NCBI RefSeq assembly: GCF_022549215.1
Contig: NZ_JAKZFC010000002.1
Coordinates: 248,001 to 312,000 of the forward strand
Direction: 5' to 3'
Length of the DNA stretch: 64,000 nucleotides
DNA from: Solibacillus palustris
GTDB lineage: Bacteria; Bacillota; Bacilli; Bacillales_A; Planococcaceae
Made by a program: the position numbers and the translations under genes. This document shows positions 9,816 through 17,854 of the stretch, in pieces. The notes beneath the pieces were generated by a model, which saw nothing but the letters and a program-made list of their open reading frames with translations, did no database searches and was not told the DNA's origin. Positions within the stretch are counted from its first letter, which is position 1. Each line of letters opens with the position of its first letter.

Positions 9816-10891
9816 TGACGATGCCACATCAAGACCAAAGTGCTTTATTTGTCATGGATGGTGTGAAGGGTGGTCATGATGGAATGAGCTATTCAAACCC
9901 AAAGAAATTCCGTAAAAAGAAGCAGGAAGTACTTGATATAGAAAAGCTAGCTAATGATGTGCGTGCGGGTGACCGCACCGCATTGTCAAAAGCGATAACA
10001 TTAATTGAAAGCTCCAATACGGAACATAAAGAGCAGGCACAAAAGCTTTTACAAGAACTACTTCCATATACAGGGAATGCCATTCGGATTGGTATTACCG
10101 GTGTACCGGGAGCGGGGAAAAGTTCATTTATCGAAGCGTTCGGTACAATGCTTTGTAAAATTGGCAAGCGTGTAGCAGTTCTGGCGATTGACCCAAGCTC
10201 GTCACTGTCAGGTGGTAGTATTTTAGGGGATAAAACACGAATGGAAGAGCTAGTTCGTCAAGAAAATGCCTTCGTTCGTCCGTCTCCTAGTGCTGGTACA
10301 TTAGGTGGTGTGCACAAAAAGTCGCGTGAGACCATGCTACTTTGTGAAGCAGCTGGCTACGATGTGTTATTAATCGAAACAGTTGGTGTTGGTCAAAGTG
10401 AAACGTATGTGCGCGGTATGGTGGATTTCTTCTTATTGCTTGTATTAACAGGTGCAGGAGATGAGCTACAAGGAATGAAAAAAGGCATTATGGAACTTGC
10501 AGATGGTATTATCGTACATAAAGCAGATGGTGATAATTTGCGCCCTGCAAGACGTACGATGCAAGAATATAAGCAAATTCTTCATTTCTTACAGCCTTCG
10601 ACACCAGGCTGGCTTAGTACAGCATTAAGTGTTTCATCAATGGAAAAGGTCGGTTTAGACAAAGTATGGGACATGTTAATGGAATTTGAGCAAACGGTGA
10701 AAAAAACAAATTATTGGAATATTCGCCGTCGTGAGCAAACACGTGACTGGTTCCATTCGATGATTACCGACCAATTAATTGACTCGTTTTATGGTAATCC
10801 AGAACGCAAACAACAGGTGCGTAAATTCGAGGATGAAATATTGCACGGACGTCTTACAGTAACACAAGGTGTCAACGCGTTATTTGATTAG
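9815..10891 (+). CDS. meaB: MeaB-type G-protein chaperone of methylmalonyl-CoA mutase
   Basis: This 358-aa GTPase (MeaB/ArgK family) gates loading and protects the B12 cofactor of methylmalonyl-CoA mutase. The P-loop GVPGAGKSS (residues 96-104), the LAIDPSSSLSGGSILGDKTRM switch region, ETVGVGQSE and the base-recognition-like HKADGD are visible. It begins one base into the mutB stop (TAATG). An alternative ATG lies two codons later, and homology begins only around residue 35, so the N-terminal 30 residues are less certain. Adjacent mutB makes the function secure. Confidence 0.94.
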   Translation: MTMPHQDQSALFVMDGVKGGHDGMSYSNPKKFRKKKQEVLDIEKLANDVRAGDRTALSKAITLIESSNTEHKEQAQKLLQELLPYTGNAIRIGITGVPGAGKSSFIEAFGTMLCKIGKRVAVLAIDPSSSLSGGSILGDKTRMEELVRQENAFVRPSPSAGTLGGVHKKSRETMLLCEAAGYDVLLIETVGVGQSETYVRGMVDFFLLLVLTGAGDELQGMKKGIMELADGIIVHKADGDNLRPARRTMQEYKQILHFLQPSTPGWLSTALSVSSMEKVGLDKVWDMLMEFEQTVKKTNYWNIRRREQTRDWFHSMITDQLIDSFYGNPERKQQVRKFEDEILHGRLTVTQGVNALFD

Positions 10892-10892
10892 A

Positions 10893-10949
10893 AGAACACA
10901 TAAAGCGCCAAATAGTGCGATATGATGTCTATTCTTATGTGGATTTCTT
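10893..10949. other. Imperfect palindrome between meaB and brxB
   Basis: AGAACACATAA (10893-10903) pairs with TTATGTGGATTTCT (10935-10948), leaving a 3-nt bulge. The outer-arm bases GGATTTCTT match those of the hairpin at 2188-2241. It could act as a weak terminator after meaB, although no T-run follows. Confidence 0.35.
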
Positions 10950-11070
10950 AGAAAATTTAGAATTTCTAATTCACTAAAAAAGATACACATGAATTGTAAT
11001 CAACAGTCTTTGCACATCTTTCATAACCTTGCTATGATAATAGGGAATAATGAAAGGGGCTATAAAGCTT

Positions 11071-11511
11071 ATGAATATGGATTATGATTTATTTATGCAA
11101 CAAATTACAACAACAGCACGTGCAGAAATGGAAGCAGCGGGGTACGAGCAATTACGTACACCAGAAGATGTTGAAGATGCTTTCGCACGTAAAGGTACGA
11201 CATTAGTAATGGTGAATTCAGTATGTGGATGTGCAGGCGGTATCGCTCGTCCAGCAGCAACACACGCTGTACACTATGACAAACGCCCGGACCATTTAGT
11301 AACCGTGTTTGCTGGTCAAGACAAAGATGCAGCAGCAGCGGCACGTTATTATTTCGGTGAAGATCATATTCCTTCATCTCCATCATTTGTTTTATTAAAA
11401 GATGGACAAGTTGTAGCAGAAGTAGGTCGTTACGAAATCGAAGGCCATGAACCAATGAGTGTTGTAACAAATTTACAAGGTCATTTTGAGGAATATTGCG
11501 AAGAAGTATAA
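11071..11511 (+). CDS. brxB: Bacilliredoxin BrxB (YqiW/YphP family)
   Basis: This 146-aa thioredoxin-fold protein removes bacillithiol from S-bacillithiolated proteins. The active-site CGC of [15 protein letters not shown], then [16 protein letters not shown] and the C-terminal tail EEYCEEV, are characteristic of the family. I start at ATG 11071 because AAGGGG lies 11 nt upstream and family members begin MNMD; an ATG at 11050 would place the ribosome site inside the gene. A palindrome GGTGCGC/GCGCACC (11528-11548) follows before the next gene. In Bacillus subtilis yqiW is likewise next to yqjA. Confidence 0.93.
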   Translation: MNMDYDLFMQQITTTARAEMEAAGYEQLRTPEDVEDAFARKGTTLVMVNSVCGCAGGIARPAATHAVHYDKRPDHLVTVFAGQDKDAAAAARYYFGEDHIPSSPSFVLLKDGQVVAEVGRYEIEGHEPMSVVTNLQGHFEEYCEEV

Positions 11512-11584
11512 GCGGTAGATGGAGAGTGGTGCGCGAAATTTGCGCACCTAACTCACTTTGTCATAGGAGGAGCGCTTTTCTAAA

Positions 11585-12541
11585 ATGAAAAAGTTTTCTA
11601 TTGGCTATCGTACACTGAAAACAGCATTCGGAGCTTCTATTGCAATAGCAATTGCACAATATTTTGAACTGCAGTTTTTTACAGCTGCCGGCATTTTAAC
11701 AATTCTATGCATTCAGCCAACAAAACGAAAATCGGTACATGCCGTTTATACACGTATCGTTTCTTCACTTGTTGGAATGGCTTTTGCATTTGTATTTTTC
11801 GAAATATTTGGTTATTATCCGGTAGTATTAGGCATTGTATTGTTGCTGTTTATACCAACTATTGTCTCGCTTGGAGTAGCAGAAGGCTTCGTGTCGAGTG
11901 CCGTTATAATGATGCACATCTATTTAACAGCTAACTTTACGCTCGATTTATTCTTGAATGAACTCGCAATTATGGCAATTGGCTTTGGAATGGGGCTCAT
12001 AGTCAACATGTATATGCCGGATATTCAAAAGGGCATTATAAACCATCAATCCAAAGTGGAAGAGCTATTTAAGAAAATTTTAGCTGAAATTGCAAGTTAT
12101 TTACGTAACGGTGATACATTATGGGATGGTAAGGAATTAATTGAAGCGACAAAGACTATTAATGCAGCAAAAGCATTAGCCTTCAAAGACGTACAAAACC
12201 ATCTAACGCGTAAGGATAATATTTACTATGTGTATTTCGATATGCGTGAAAAGCAGCTAGAAATTATTGAACGTGTATTACCGAAAATTACTGCATTGCC
12301 TGTTATGACAGAGCAAGCACCACTCATTGCTACATTTTTGGAAGATTTAAGTGAACATGTTCACGGGGGAAATACCGCAAGTCATTTTTTAGAGAAGTTG
12401 GATAAAGTGAAACAAGAGTTTGCGAAAATGCCATTACCAGAAAATCATGAAACATTCCTAGCAATGGCTGCGATGTATCAGTTTATCGAAGAAATGGATG
12501 AATATTTGGTTATCAAGCAATCATTTAAAGGGTTGAAATAA
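11585..12541 (+). CDS. yqjA: YqjA-like aromatic-acid exporter family membrane protein
   Basis: The 318-aa protein has four or five hydrophobic segments within the first 145 residues, followed by a soluble, largely helical C-terminal half rich in charged residues. This layout and length match the YqjA-type ArAE_1 (FUSC-like) family, annotated as aromatic acid exporters although the substrate is rarely shown. Synteny supports the call: Bacillus carries brxB, yqjA, yqjC and yqjD in the same order. TAGGAGGAG lies upstream of the ATG. The gene ends inside the A-run of a terminator that serves the opposite strand. Confidence 0.82.
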   Translation: MKKFSIGYRTLKTAFGASIAIAIAQYFELQFFTAAGILTILCIQPTKRKSVHAVYTRIVSSLVGMAFAFVFFEIFGYYPVVLGIVLLLFIPTIVSLGVAEGFVSSAVIMMHIYLTANFTLDLFLNELAIMAIGFGMGLIVNMYMPDIQKGIINHQSKVEELFKKILAEIASYLRNGDTLWDGKELIEATKTINAAKALAFKDVQNHLTRKDNIYYVYFDMREKQLEIIERVLPKITALPVMTEQAPLIATFLEDLSEHVHGGNTASHFLEKLDKVKQEFAKMPLPENHETFLAMAAMYQFIEEMDEYLVIKQSFKGLK

Positions 12542-12565
12542 AAAATGGATGTAGACACATCCATT
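12541..12565 (-). terminator. Terminator of prli42 on the minus strand
   Basis: AATGGATGT/ACATCCATT (9-bp stem, loop AGAC) is followed on the minus strand by five T residues. The stem overlaps the prli42 stop codon, a very compact arrangement, and the T-run overlaps the yqjA stop. Confidence 0.8.
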
Positions 12566-12659
12566 ACATGATTGCGGCTACACCCATTGCAATTGTTGAG
12601 ATTAACATAATAATAACCATTGAATATACGACGATTTTTTGGAATTTTTTATTGCTCAT
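12564..12659 (-). CDS. prli42: Prli42 stressosome-associated miniprotein (31 aa)
   Basis: Reading the minus strand gives a 31-residue protein starting MSNKKFQKIVVYSM and ending in a single membrane span (IIMLISTIAMGVAAIM). A basic N-terminus MSNKK followed by one transmembrane helix is the layout of Prli42, the membrane miniprotein that anchors the stressosome in Listeria and is conserved across Firmicutes. GGAGCG lies about 8 nt before the ATG. A terminator overlaps the stop, supporting an independent gene. Its position between the yqjA and yqjC homologs is, to my recollection, typical. The gene is short enough to be missed by standard gene calling. Confidence 0.85.
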   Translation of the reverse strand: MSNKKFQKIVVYSMVIIMLISTIAMGVAAIM

Positions 12660-12775
12660 ATATTTCGCTCCTTCATATTGAACTAGTAATAGTTTAACAA
12701 ATCTCGAAGAATTCTCAAGTACAAATGATTTTCATCATCGAAATTTTTATATTTTATTATAGGGGAGCTATCATT

Positions 12776-13189
12776 GTGGAAAAAGTAGATCATATTGGTA
12801 TTGCAGTACGAAATATCGAAGAAAGAATTACATACTACACAGAAACGTTAGGCTTAAAATTATTAAAAGTAGAAGAAGTTGAGTCGCAGCAAGTGAAAGT
12901 TGCCTTCATCGATGCGGGCAATGTGAAAATCGAGCTATTAGAACCAATGAGCGATAAAAGCGCAATCCATGGCTTTTTAGAAAAACGCGGAGAAGGGATT
13001 CATCATGTTGCTTTCGGCGTAACGGGGATTCGTGAGCGCATGGCTGAACTTCGCGAAAAGGGTGTTCGTTTATTATCTGACGAGCCTGGCCCTGGTGCTG
13101 GTGGCGCAGAAGTAGCGTTTTTACATCCTAAAGACTCGTATGGTGTACTTTATGAATTATGTGATAAAAGCGGAAAAGGGGACAAATAA
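12776..13189 (+). CDS. mce: Methylmalonyl-CoA epimerase
   Basis: This 137-aa vicinal-oxygen-chelate protein interconverts the (S) and (R) forms of methylmalonyl-CoA, linking propionyl-CoA carboxylase to the mutase. Metal-ligand motifs are visible: VDHIGIAV near the N-terminus, GEGIHHVAF in the middle, and YGVLYELC at the end. The start is GTG 12776 with AGGGGAG 8 nt upstream; the frame is open further 5' but that part is AT-rich and unlike the family. Only 2 bp separate it from the carboxylase gene. It corresponds to yqjC in Bacillus. Confidence 0.94.
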   Translation: MEKVDHIGIAVRNIEERITYYTETLGLKLLKVEEVESQQVKVAFIDAGNVKIELLEPMSDKSAIHGFLEKRGEGIHHVAFGVTGIRERMAELREKGVRLLSDEPGPGAGGAEVAFLHPKDSYGVLYELCDKSGKGDK

Positions 13190-13191
13190 AA

Positions 13192-14751
13192 ATGACAATT
13201 ACACTAGATATGTTTGATAAAATTAATGAGCTTTATGACCGTAAAGAAGTAATCCAACTTGGTGGCGGTGACGCTCGTATCGAAAAGCAACACGAGAAAG
13301 GTAAAATGACAGCTCGTGAGCGTATCGAAATGCTTTTAGATGATGGTACATTTGTAGAGATTAACCCATTCATCACGCACCGTACTGTAGACTTCGGTAT
13401 GGAAAAATTAGAAGGTCCTGGTGATGGCGTTGTTACTGGTTTCGGTAAAATTAACGGTCGTAACGTATACTTATTCGCGCAAGACTTCACAGTATTTGGT
13501 GGCGCACTAGGCGAAATGCACGCGAAAAAAATCGCTGCGGTAATGGATTTAGCTGCGAAAAACGGCACACCATTTATTGGCATTAACGATTCAGGCGGCG
13601 CGCGTATTCAGGAAGGCGTACTTTCATTAGACGGTTATGGTCATATTTTCTACCGTAACTCAATATATTCTGGTGTAATTCCACAAATTTCAGTAATCAT
13701 GGGGCCATGTGCTGGTGGTGCGGTTTACTCTCCAGCAATAACGGATTTCATTTTAATGGTTGATACAACGTCTCAAATGTTTATCACAGGTCCTAAAGTA
13801 ATTGAAACAGTAACAGGTGAGAAAATTTCAGCTGAAGGCTTAGGTGGTTCAAAAGTACACAACGCAGTATCAGGGAATGCTCACTTCCGTGCAGAAAACG
13901 AGGAAGCAGCCATTGCGCAAATTCAGCAATTACTTTCTTACCTACCACAAAACAATAAAGAAAAAGCACCAAAACAAGCTGCTCCAGAAGGGGACAACTT
14001 CCGTTCAGAGCTTGTTGATATCGTGCCAATCGATCAAACTAAATCATATGATGTGCGTAAAGTAGTTGAGCAAGTAGTGGACGAAGGTTCGTTCATGGAA
14101 GTTCAAAAAGAATTCGCTAAAAACATCGTAGTAGGTTTCGCACGTATCGCTGGTGAGTCTGTAGGTTTAGTATGTAACCAGCCTAAGTTTTTAGCTGGTG
14201 GTTTAGATATTGATTCATCTGATAAATTAGCTCGTTTCGTTCGTACATGTGACGCATTCAACGTACCTGTAATTACTTTCGAAGACGTTTCTGGCTTCTT
14301 CCCAGGTGTAAAACAAGAGCACGGAGGTATTATCCGTCACGGCGCGAAAATCCTTTATGCTTACTCGGAAGCTACTGTACCAAAAATTACAGTGATCTTA
14401 CGTAAAGCATATGGTGGTGCTTATGTAGCATTAAACTCAAAATCAATCGGTGCTGACTTAGTATTTGCTTGGCCAAATGCTGAAATCGCGGTAATGGGTG
14501 CTGCTGGTGCGGCAAACATCATCCACGCGGGTGAAATTGCGAAATCGGCTGACCCAGAAGCAACTCGTGCAGCGAAAATTGAAGAATACAAAGAAAAATT
14601 CGCTAACCCATATGTAGCTGCATCTCGCGGTATGGTTGACGATGTAATTGATCCTCGTGAAACACGTATTAAGCTAATCCAAGCATTAGATATGCTTTCT
14701 ACAAAACACGAAGATCGTCCATACAAAAAACACGGAAATATTCCACTATAA
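13192..14751 (+). CDS. yqjD: Acyl-CoA carboxylase beta subunit (propionyl-CoA carboxylase type)
   Basis: The 519-aa protein is a two-domain carboxyltransferase that moves carboxyl from biotin to an acyl-CoA. It has the N-terminal crotonase-like half (GKMTARERIEMLLDDG, then GGARIQEGV, GPCAGGAVYSPA) and the C-terminal half with DVSGFFPG and KAYGGAYVAL. With the epimerase upstream and mutAB nearby, propionyl-CoA is the likely substrate. No biotin carboxylase or biotin carrier gene is in this window, so these must lie elsewhere. A methylmalonyl-CoA decarboxylase alpha subunit would look the same, but no decarboxylase membrane subunits are present. Confidence 0.88.
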   Translation: MTITLDMFDKINELYDRKEVIQLGGGDARIEKQHEKGKMTARERIEMLLDDGTFVEINPFITHRTVDFGMEKLEGPGDGVVTGFGKINGRNVYLFAQDFTVFGGALGEMHAKKIAAVMDLAAKNGTPFIGINDSGGARIQEGVLSLDGYGHIFYRNSIYSGVIPQISVIMGPCAGGAVYSPAITDFILMVDTTSQMFITGPKVIETVTGEKISAEGLGGSKVHNAVSGNAHFRAENEEAAIAQIQQLLSYLPQNNKEKAPKQAAPEGDNFRSELVDIVPIDQTKSYDVRKVVEQVVDEGSFMEVQKEFAKNIVVGFARIAGESVGLVCNQPKFLAGGLDIDSSDKLARFVRTCDAFNVPVITFEDVSGFFPGVKQEHGGIIRHGAKILYAYSEATVPKITVILRKAYGGAYVALNSKSIGADLVFAWPNAEIAVMGAAGAANIIHAGEIAKSADPEATRAAKIEEYKEKFANPYVAASRGMVDDVIDPRETRIKLIQALDMLSTKHEDRPYKKHGNIPL

Positions 14752-14760
14752 AAATTGTCA

Positions 14761-14798
14761 AACCCTTTGCTGTGTATTTTCCAGCAAGGGGTTTTTTT
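14761..14798 (+). terminator. Terminator after the mce-carboxylase pair
   Basis: AACCCTTTGCTG (14761-14772) pairs with CAGCAAGGGGTT (14782-14793, one G-T pair) and runs into seven T residues. Confidence 0.88.
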
Positions 14799-14840
14799 CA
14801 AAAAAAAGATGATACGATTATTCGTACCACCTCATATTTG

Positions 14841-15227
14841 TTAATCCGTAGCGTTCGTTGTATTCCACGCGGCATTTGCCTTATTTGGTCGTTTTTCGAG
14901 TGGGTGTTCGTGCTCTGCTATTAAAAAGTAAGCACCTTGTTCAATTCCATGACCATAATGTGCGCGTTCTTCTTTTGATAACTCAAAACTTCGTAAACAC
15001 ACTTCGTATAAATTTCCACGAGAGAACAAGCTCCAAAAATGATCTACCAGATTGCCTGCTTCATGAACATGAATGTCGGTATACATCTTTAACGAGAGTA
15101 AAGGTTTAATATTTTTTGCGAATACATGGATTTCGAATTCAGAGAAGCCGTGCGCACGCATGCTATTCAACTTTTGTAAAGCCTCTTCCAATGAAAACAC
15201 TAAAGCAACCTCACGTCGATACTCCAT
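14841..15227 (-). CDS. General stress protein 17M-like (YflT domain) protein
   Basis: The 128-aa cytosolic protein resembles the YflT/heat-induced stress protein family (general stress protein 17M): an N-terminal segment with FSLEEALQKLNSMRAHGFSE, typical of a domain repeatedly found in SigB-dependent stress proteins, then a middle helical part and a polar, disordered C-terminal tail (PNKANAAWNTTNATD). I prefer ATG 15227 with AGGA about 10 nt upstream; a GTG lies three codons earlier. It faces the carboxylase gene tail to tail. The family match comes from pattern recognition and is moderate. Confidence 0.55.
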   Translation of the reverse strand: MEYRREVALVFSLEEALQKLNSMRAHGFSEFEIHVFAKNIKPLLSLKMYTDIHVHEAGNLVDHFWSLFSRGNLYEVCLRSFELSKEERAHYGHGIEQGAYFLIAEHEHPLEKRPNKANAAWNTTNATD

Positions 15228-15329
15228 TACCTTCACATCCTAATGTTCTTTTAAATATTTTATTGTTTTACATGAAGAGTTGGAAGTGATTTTGATGAAT
15301 TTTGATTGAAAGTTGCATGAAATACGACT

Positions 15330-15761
15330 ATGAGCGATTTTGAAATTAATAAGCAAGAAACGGCTCGTAAGGCAATGGAGCTACAAACAACGACAGGGGA
15401 AATGTACCGTATCTCGGAGCAGGATGAATCGTATGTTATTGTCAATTTCTTTGCGACATAATGTCTACCGTGTAATGCGGAAATGCCCCATCTACAAAGC
15501 TTTGCAACAAAGTTATCTGAGAACTCACAGCTCATCGGGGTCAATTTAACAAAGCGCGATCATGGAGAAGAAGCGTTACAAAAATTTGTAGAAAAGTTTA
15601 GCATCACATTTCCGATTTTACTCGATGTAGACGATATTTTTGGGGAAAGCTATGGTGTCATATCGATTCCTACGACAGTTGTGTTAAAGGATGGAGTTGA
15701 AATTCATCGTTTTGTTGGCCCGGTGAGTGAGCAGCAATTACGGAAACTGGTGGAGAACTAA
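15330..15761 (+). pseudogene. Thioredoxin-like (ResA/TlpA-type) gene interrupted at the active site
   Basis: A single frame from ATG 15330 reads a thioredoxin-fold protein, broken once by TAA at 15459-15461. The stop replaces the Trp of the usual WCxxC motif: the frame reads VIVNFFAT, stop, then CLPCNAEMPHL. After it come the conserved cis-Pro loop GVISIPTTVV and the end of the fold, all intact. The upstream part lacks the membrane anchor or signal peptide that TlpA/ResA proteins usually carry and has a poor ribosome site, so the 5' end seems eroded too. Either a pseudogene or, less likely, a sequencing error; a protein starting at ATG 15483 would lack the active site. Confidence 0.75.
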
Positions 15762-15768
15762 AGATAAG

Positions 15769-15806
15769 CTCGAACAAATTAAGAAGCATTTGTTCGAGTT
15801 TTTTCT
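15769..15806. terminator. Bidirectional terminator between the thioredoxin pseudogene and the 70-aa membrane protein
   Basis: CTCGAACAAA/TTTGTTCGAG is a perfect 10-bp stem followed by TTTTTT on the plus strand. The last codons of the minus-strand gene lie inside the hairpin. Confidence 0.85.
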
Positions 15807-15991
15807 TTTATAACAAACCATTCACGGATAAATGCACCGATTACAAGGGAACAAATGATTACTATTAGTAACGATATAAATTTCACAAACAGATAGGGTG
15901 AATACAGCAGTTGGACACTACTCCCACTGATACCAATTCCATTAAAAATACATCCTAAAATTAATTGTTTTTTTGCTCTGTCTAGATTCAT
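15779..15991 (-). CDS. Small two-span membrane protein, function unknown
   Basis: This 70-aa protein has two hydrophobic stretches (about residues 9-28, ILGCIFNGIGISG onward, and 35-55, FVKFISLLIVIICSLVIGAF) and a basic C-terminal tail. GAGGTGG sits 5-6 nt before the ATG, supporting expression. I do not recognise a family. It stands alone between a decayed gene and the MarR/MFS pair. Its stop codon falls within the terminator hairpin. Confidence 0.55.
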   Translation of the reverse strand: MNLDRAKKQLILGCIFNGIGISGSSVQLLYSPYLFVKFISLLIVIICSLVIGAFIREWFVIKEKTRTNAS

Positions 15992-16072
15992 ATAACCACC
16001 TCAAATGAAATCCAAATATATACAATTATACTATTAGGCAACTACAAAGACCGGACAATGTTTGTAAAACCA

Positions 16073-16122
16073 TTGTTTTTTTTAAGAAAAAAAATTATAA
16101 TGAAAATACTTGTCATAGACAA
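16073..16122 (+). promoter_or_regulatory. Promoter and palindromic operator of the marR-MFS operon
   Basis: TTGTTT (16073-16078) and a perfect TATAAT (16096-16101) are 17 nt apart. A perfect inverted repeat TTGTC-ATA-GACAA (16110-16122) lies at the expected transcription start, the classic position for autorepression by a MarR protein. Confidence 0.65.
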
Positions 16123-16143
16123 CTATTTTTGTGAGGTGATTAG

Positions 16144-16572
16144 ATGCATGTACACAAGCAATTATTTTTTGAATTGATTTTAACGTTTCATCCATTTGCG
16201 CGGCAGCTAAATGCTTATTTAGAAACCTATGAGCTACGTAGACCGGAATGGGCAATTCTTTATTTGTTTATCAATGATCCGGAACTGTCTTTAACCGAAG
16301 TTGGGCAATTTTTAAATATGGATCAGGCAAATGTCACCCGGGCAATAAAATATTTAGTAAAGATTGGATACATTGAATTGCAGCCATCAAAAGTGGACCG
16401 TCGTAAAAAGGATATTTTTATAACAGAAACTGGTCGGGAAGTTTATGAAATACTGCAGGCAGAAATCAAACAATTTGAGCTAGGACTTGTAGAAGGATTC
16501 ACAGAAGAAGAGTTGGCGATTACACAGCGTACACTCGAAACAGTTCGTGCGCGTTTACTACAGAAAGAGTAG
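16144..16572 (+). CDS. MarR-family transcriptional regulator
   Basis: The 142-aa protein has the MarR winged-helix layout: an N-terminal dimerisation helix, recognition region LSLTEVGQFLNMDQANVTRAIKYLV (about residues 56-80), the wing KVDRRKKDIFITETGREVYE, and a long C-terminal helix. MarR dimers usually repress their own operon and a linked transporter, and release DNA on binding small phenolic or drug-like ligands. The palindrome TTGTC-N3-GACAA at its promoter is the probable binding site. The MFS gene follows within 10 bp. GAGGTGAT precedes the ATG. Confidence 0.9.
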   Translation: MHVHKQLFFELILTFHPFARQLNAYLETYELRRPEWAILYLFINDPELSLTEVGQFLNMDQANVTRAIKYLVKIGYIELQPSKVDRRKKDIFITETGREVYEILQAEIKQFELGLVEGFTEEELAITQRTLETVRARLLQKE

Positions 16573-16581
16573 GTGAGGAGT

Positions 16582-17766
16582 TTGAATTCCAAAAAAGAGC
16601 CATTATGGACAAGAAATTTTATAACAATCGCGATTGTAAACTTTATTATTATTATGATTTTCTACTTGTTAATTGTAACAATCGCACCGTATGCAGTTAA
16701 AGAGTTACATGCCTCGACTGCACAAGCAGGACTCATTTCGGGAATTTACATTGTTGGGGCACTCATTGGGCGGTTAATTACAGGGCGTGTCATACAAAAT
16801 GTAGGTTCGAAAAAAATATTAAAGATTGGCTTAGCGTTATTTGTATGTACACTACTCTTATATTTAATACCTGCTGGGATTTCCGCGCTTTTAGTTATTC
16901 GTTTAGTAAACGGGATTGCAGTGGGGATTGCATCAACAGCTACAGGAACAATAATTGCGCAAATTTTACCTGCGACTCGAAAAGGTGAGGGAATTGGCTA
17001 CTATAGTATGAGCTCGACTCTGGCAACAGCAATTGGACCGTTCGTTGGGTTAATGTTAGCGCAGCATATTTCATATTTTGTTATATTCCTAATTTGTTGT
17101 GCATTTGGTGTTATCGCATTTTTAGCGGCACTAACAACTTCTATTGCGACTCCAAGCAAAAAACCAACGGCTTCAACGAAAAAAGGCTTCCATATTGGGG
17201 ATTTTATTGATTTAAAGGCTCTACCAATAGGTATTTTAATTATGCTATTTGCACTTGGCTATGCAGGGATTTTATCGTTTATTAATTTCTTTGCCGAAGA
17301 ACGAGATGTTGTAGCAGCTTCGAGCTTATTTTTCTTTGTATATGCTGTAGCGCTCCTAATAACACGTCCATTTACAGGGCGTATTATGGATGCAAAAGGG
17401 GCAAACATTATTATGTATCCAGGCATTGTGTTGTTTGCTGTCGGCTTACTTTTATTAAGTACCGCGCATTCATCATTTACATTGTTACTAGCAGGTGCGA
17501 TTATTGGGATAGGTTACGGGAACGTTGCCTCTTCATTCCAAGCGCTTGCAATTAAAGTGACATCACCAGAAAATATGGGATTAGCTACGTCAACATACTT
17601 CATTGGGCTTGATGTCGGGCTAGGTTTTGGTCCGTATTTGTTAGGTTATTTAGAGCCGATCATTGGCTACGGTTCAATGTATATCGGTTTAGGAATTTTC
17701 ATTTTTGCATTTTTAATTTTGTATTACATATTGCATGGTCGAAAAGATCATTTATATGTAGGGTAA
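16582..17766 (+). CDS. MFS transporter, probable drug/metabolite efflux
   Basis: The 394-aa protein has twelve hydrophobic segments and MFS signatures: GLISGIYIVGALIGRLITGRVIQ (motif A region after helix 2) and the mid-protein loop with a Lys/Thr/Ser-rich stretch before helix 7. I favour TTG 16582, with AGGTGA five bases upstream; GTG 16573 is the alternative. Coupling to a MarR repressor suggests inducible efflux of a toxic compound; the substrate cannot be told from sequence. It resembles the YfkF/staphylopine-type and CynX-like groups only generally. Confidence 0.88.
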   Translation: MNSKKEPLWTRNFITIAIVNFIIIMIFYLLIVTIAPYAVKELHASTAQAGLISGIYIVGALIGRLITGRVIQNVGSKKILKIGLALFVCTLLLYLIPAGISALLVIRLVNGIAVGIASTATGTIIAQILPATRKGEGIGYYSMSSTLATAIGPFVGLMLAQHISYFVIFLICCAFGVIAFLAALTTSIATPSKKPTASTKKGFHIGDFIDLKALPIGILIMLFALGYAGILSFINFFAEERDVVAASSLFFFVYAVALLITRPFTGRIMDAKGANIIMYPGIVLFAVGLLLLSTAHSSFTLLLAGAIIGIGYGNVASSFQALAIKVTSPENMGLATSTYFIGLDVGLGFGPYLLGYLEPIIGYGSMYIGLGIFIFAFLILYYILHGRKDHLYVG

Positions 17767-17854
17767 ATAATTTCGGTGTATGGAAGGGGAACTTTTCATA
17801 TGCCGTTTTTGGTATGTTAAAATATAGAGGATTTTACTAATTGGAGGGAATCAA

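Noticed and set aside
15260-15544. 94-codon minus-strand frame opposite the thioredoxin-like pseudogene
   Set aside because: Antisense to the broken gene, cysteine- and serine-rich by reverse reading, no ribosome site.
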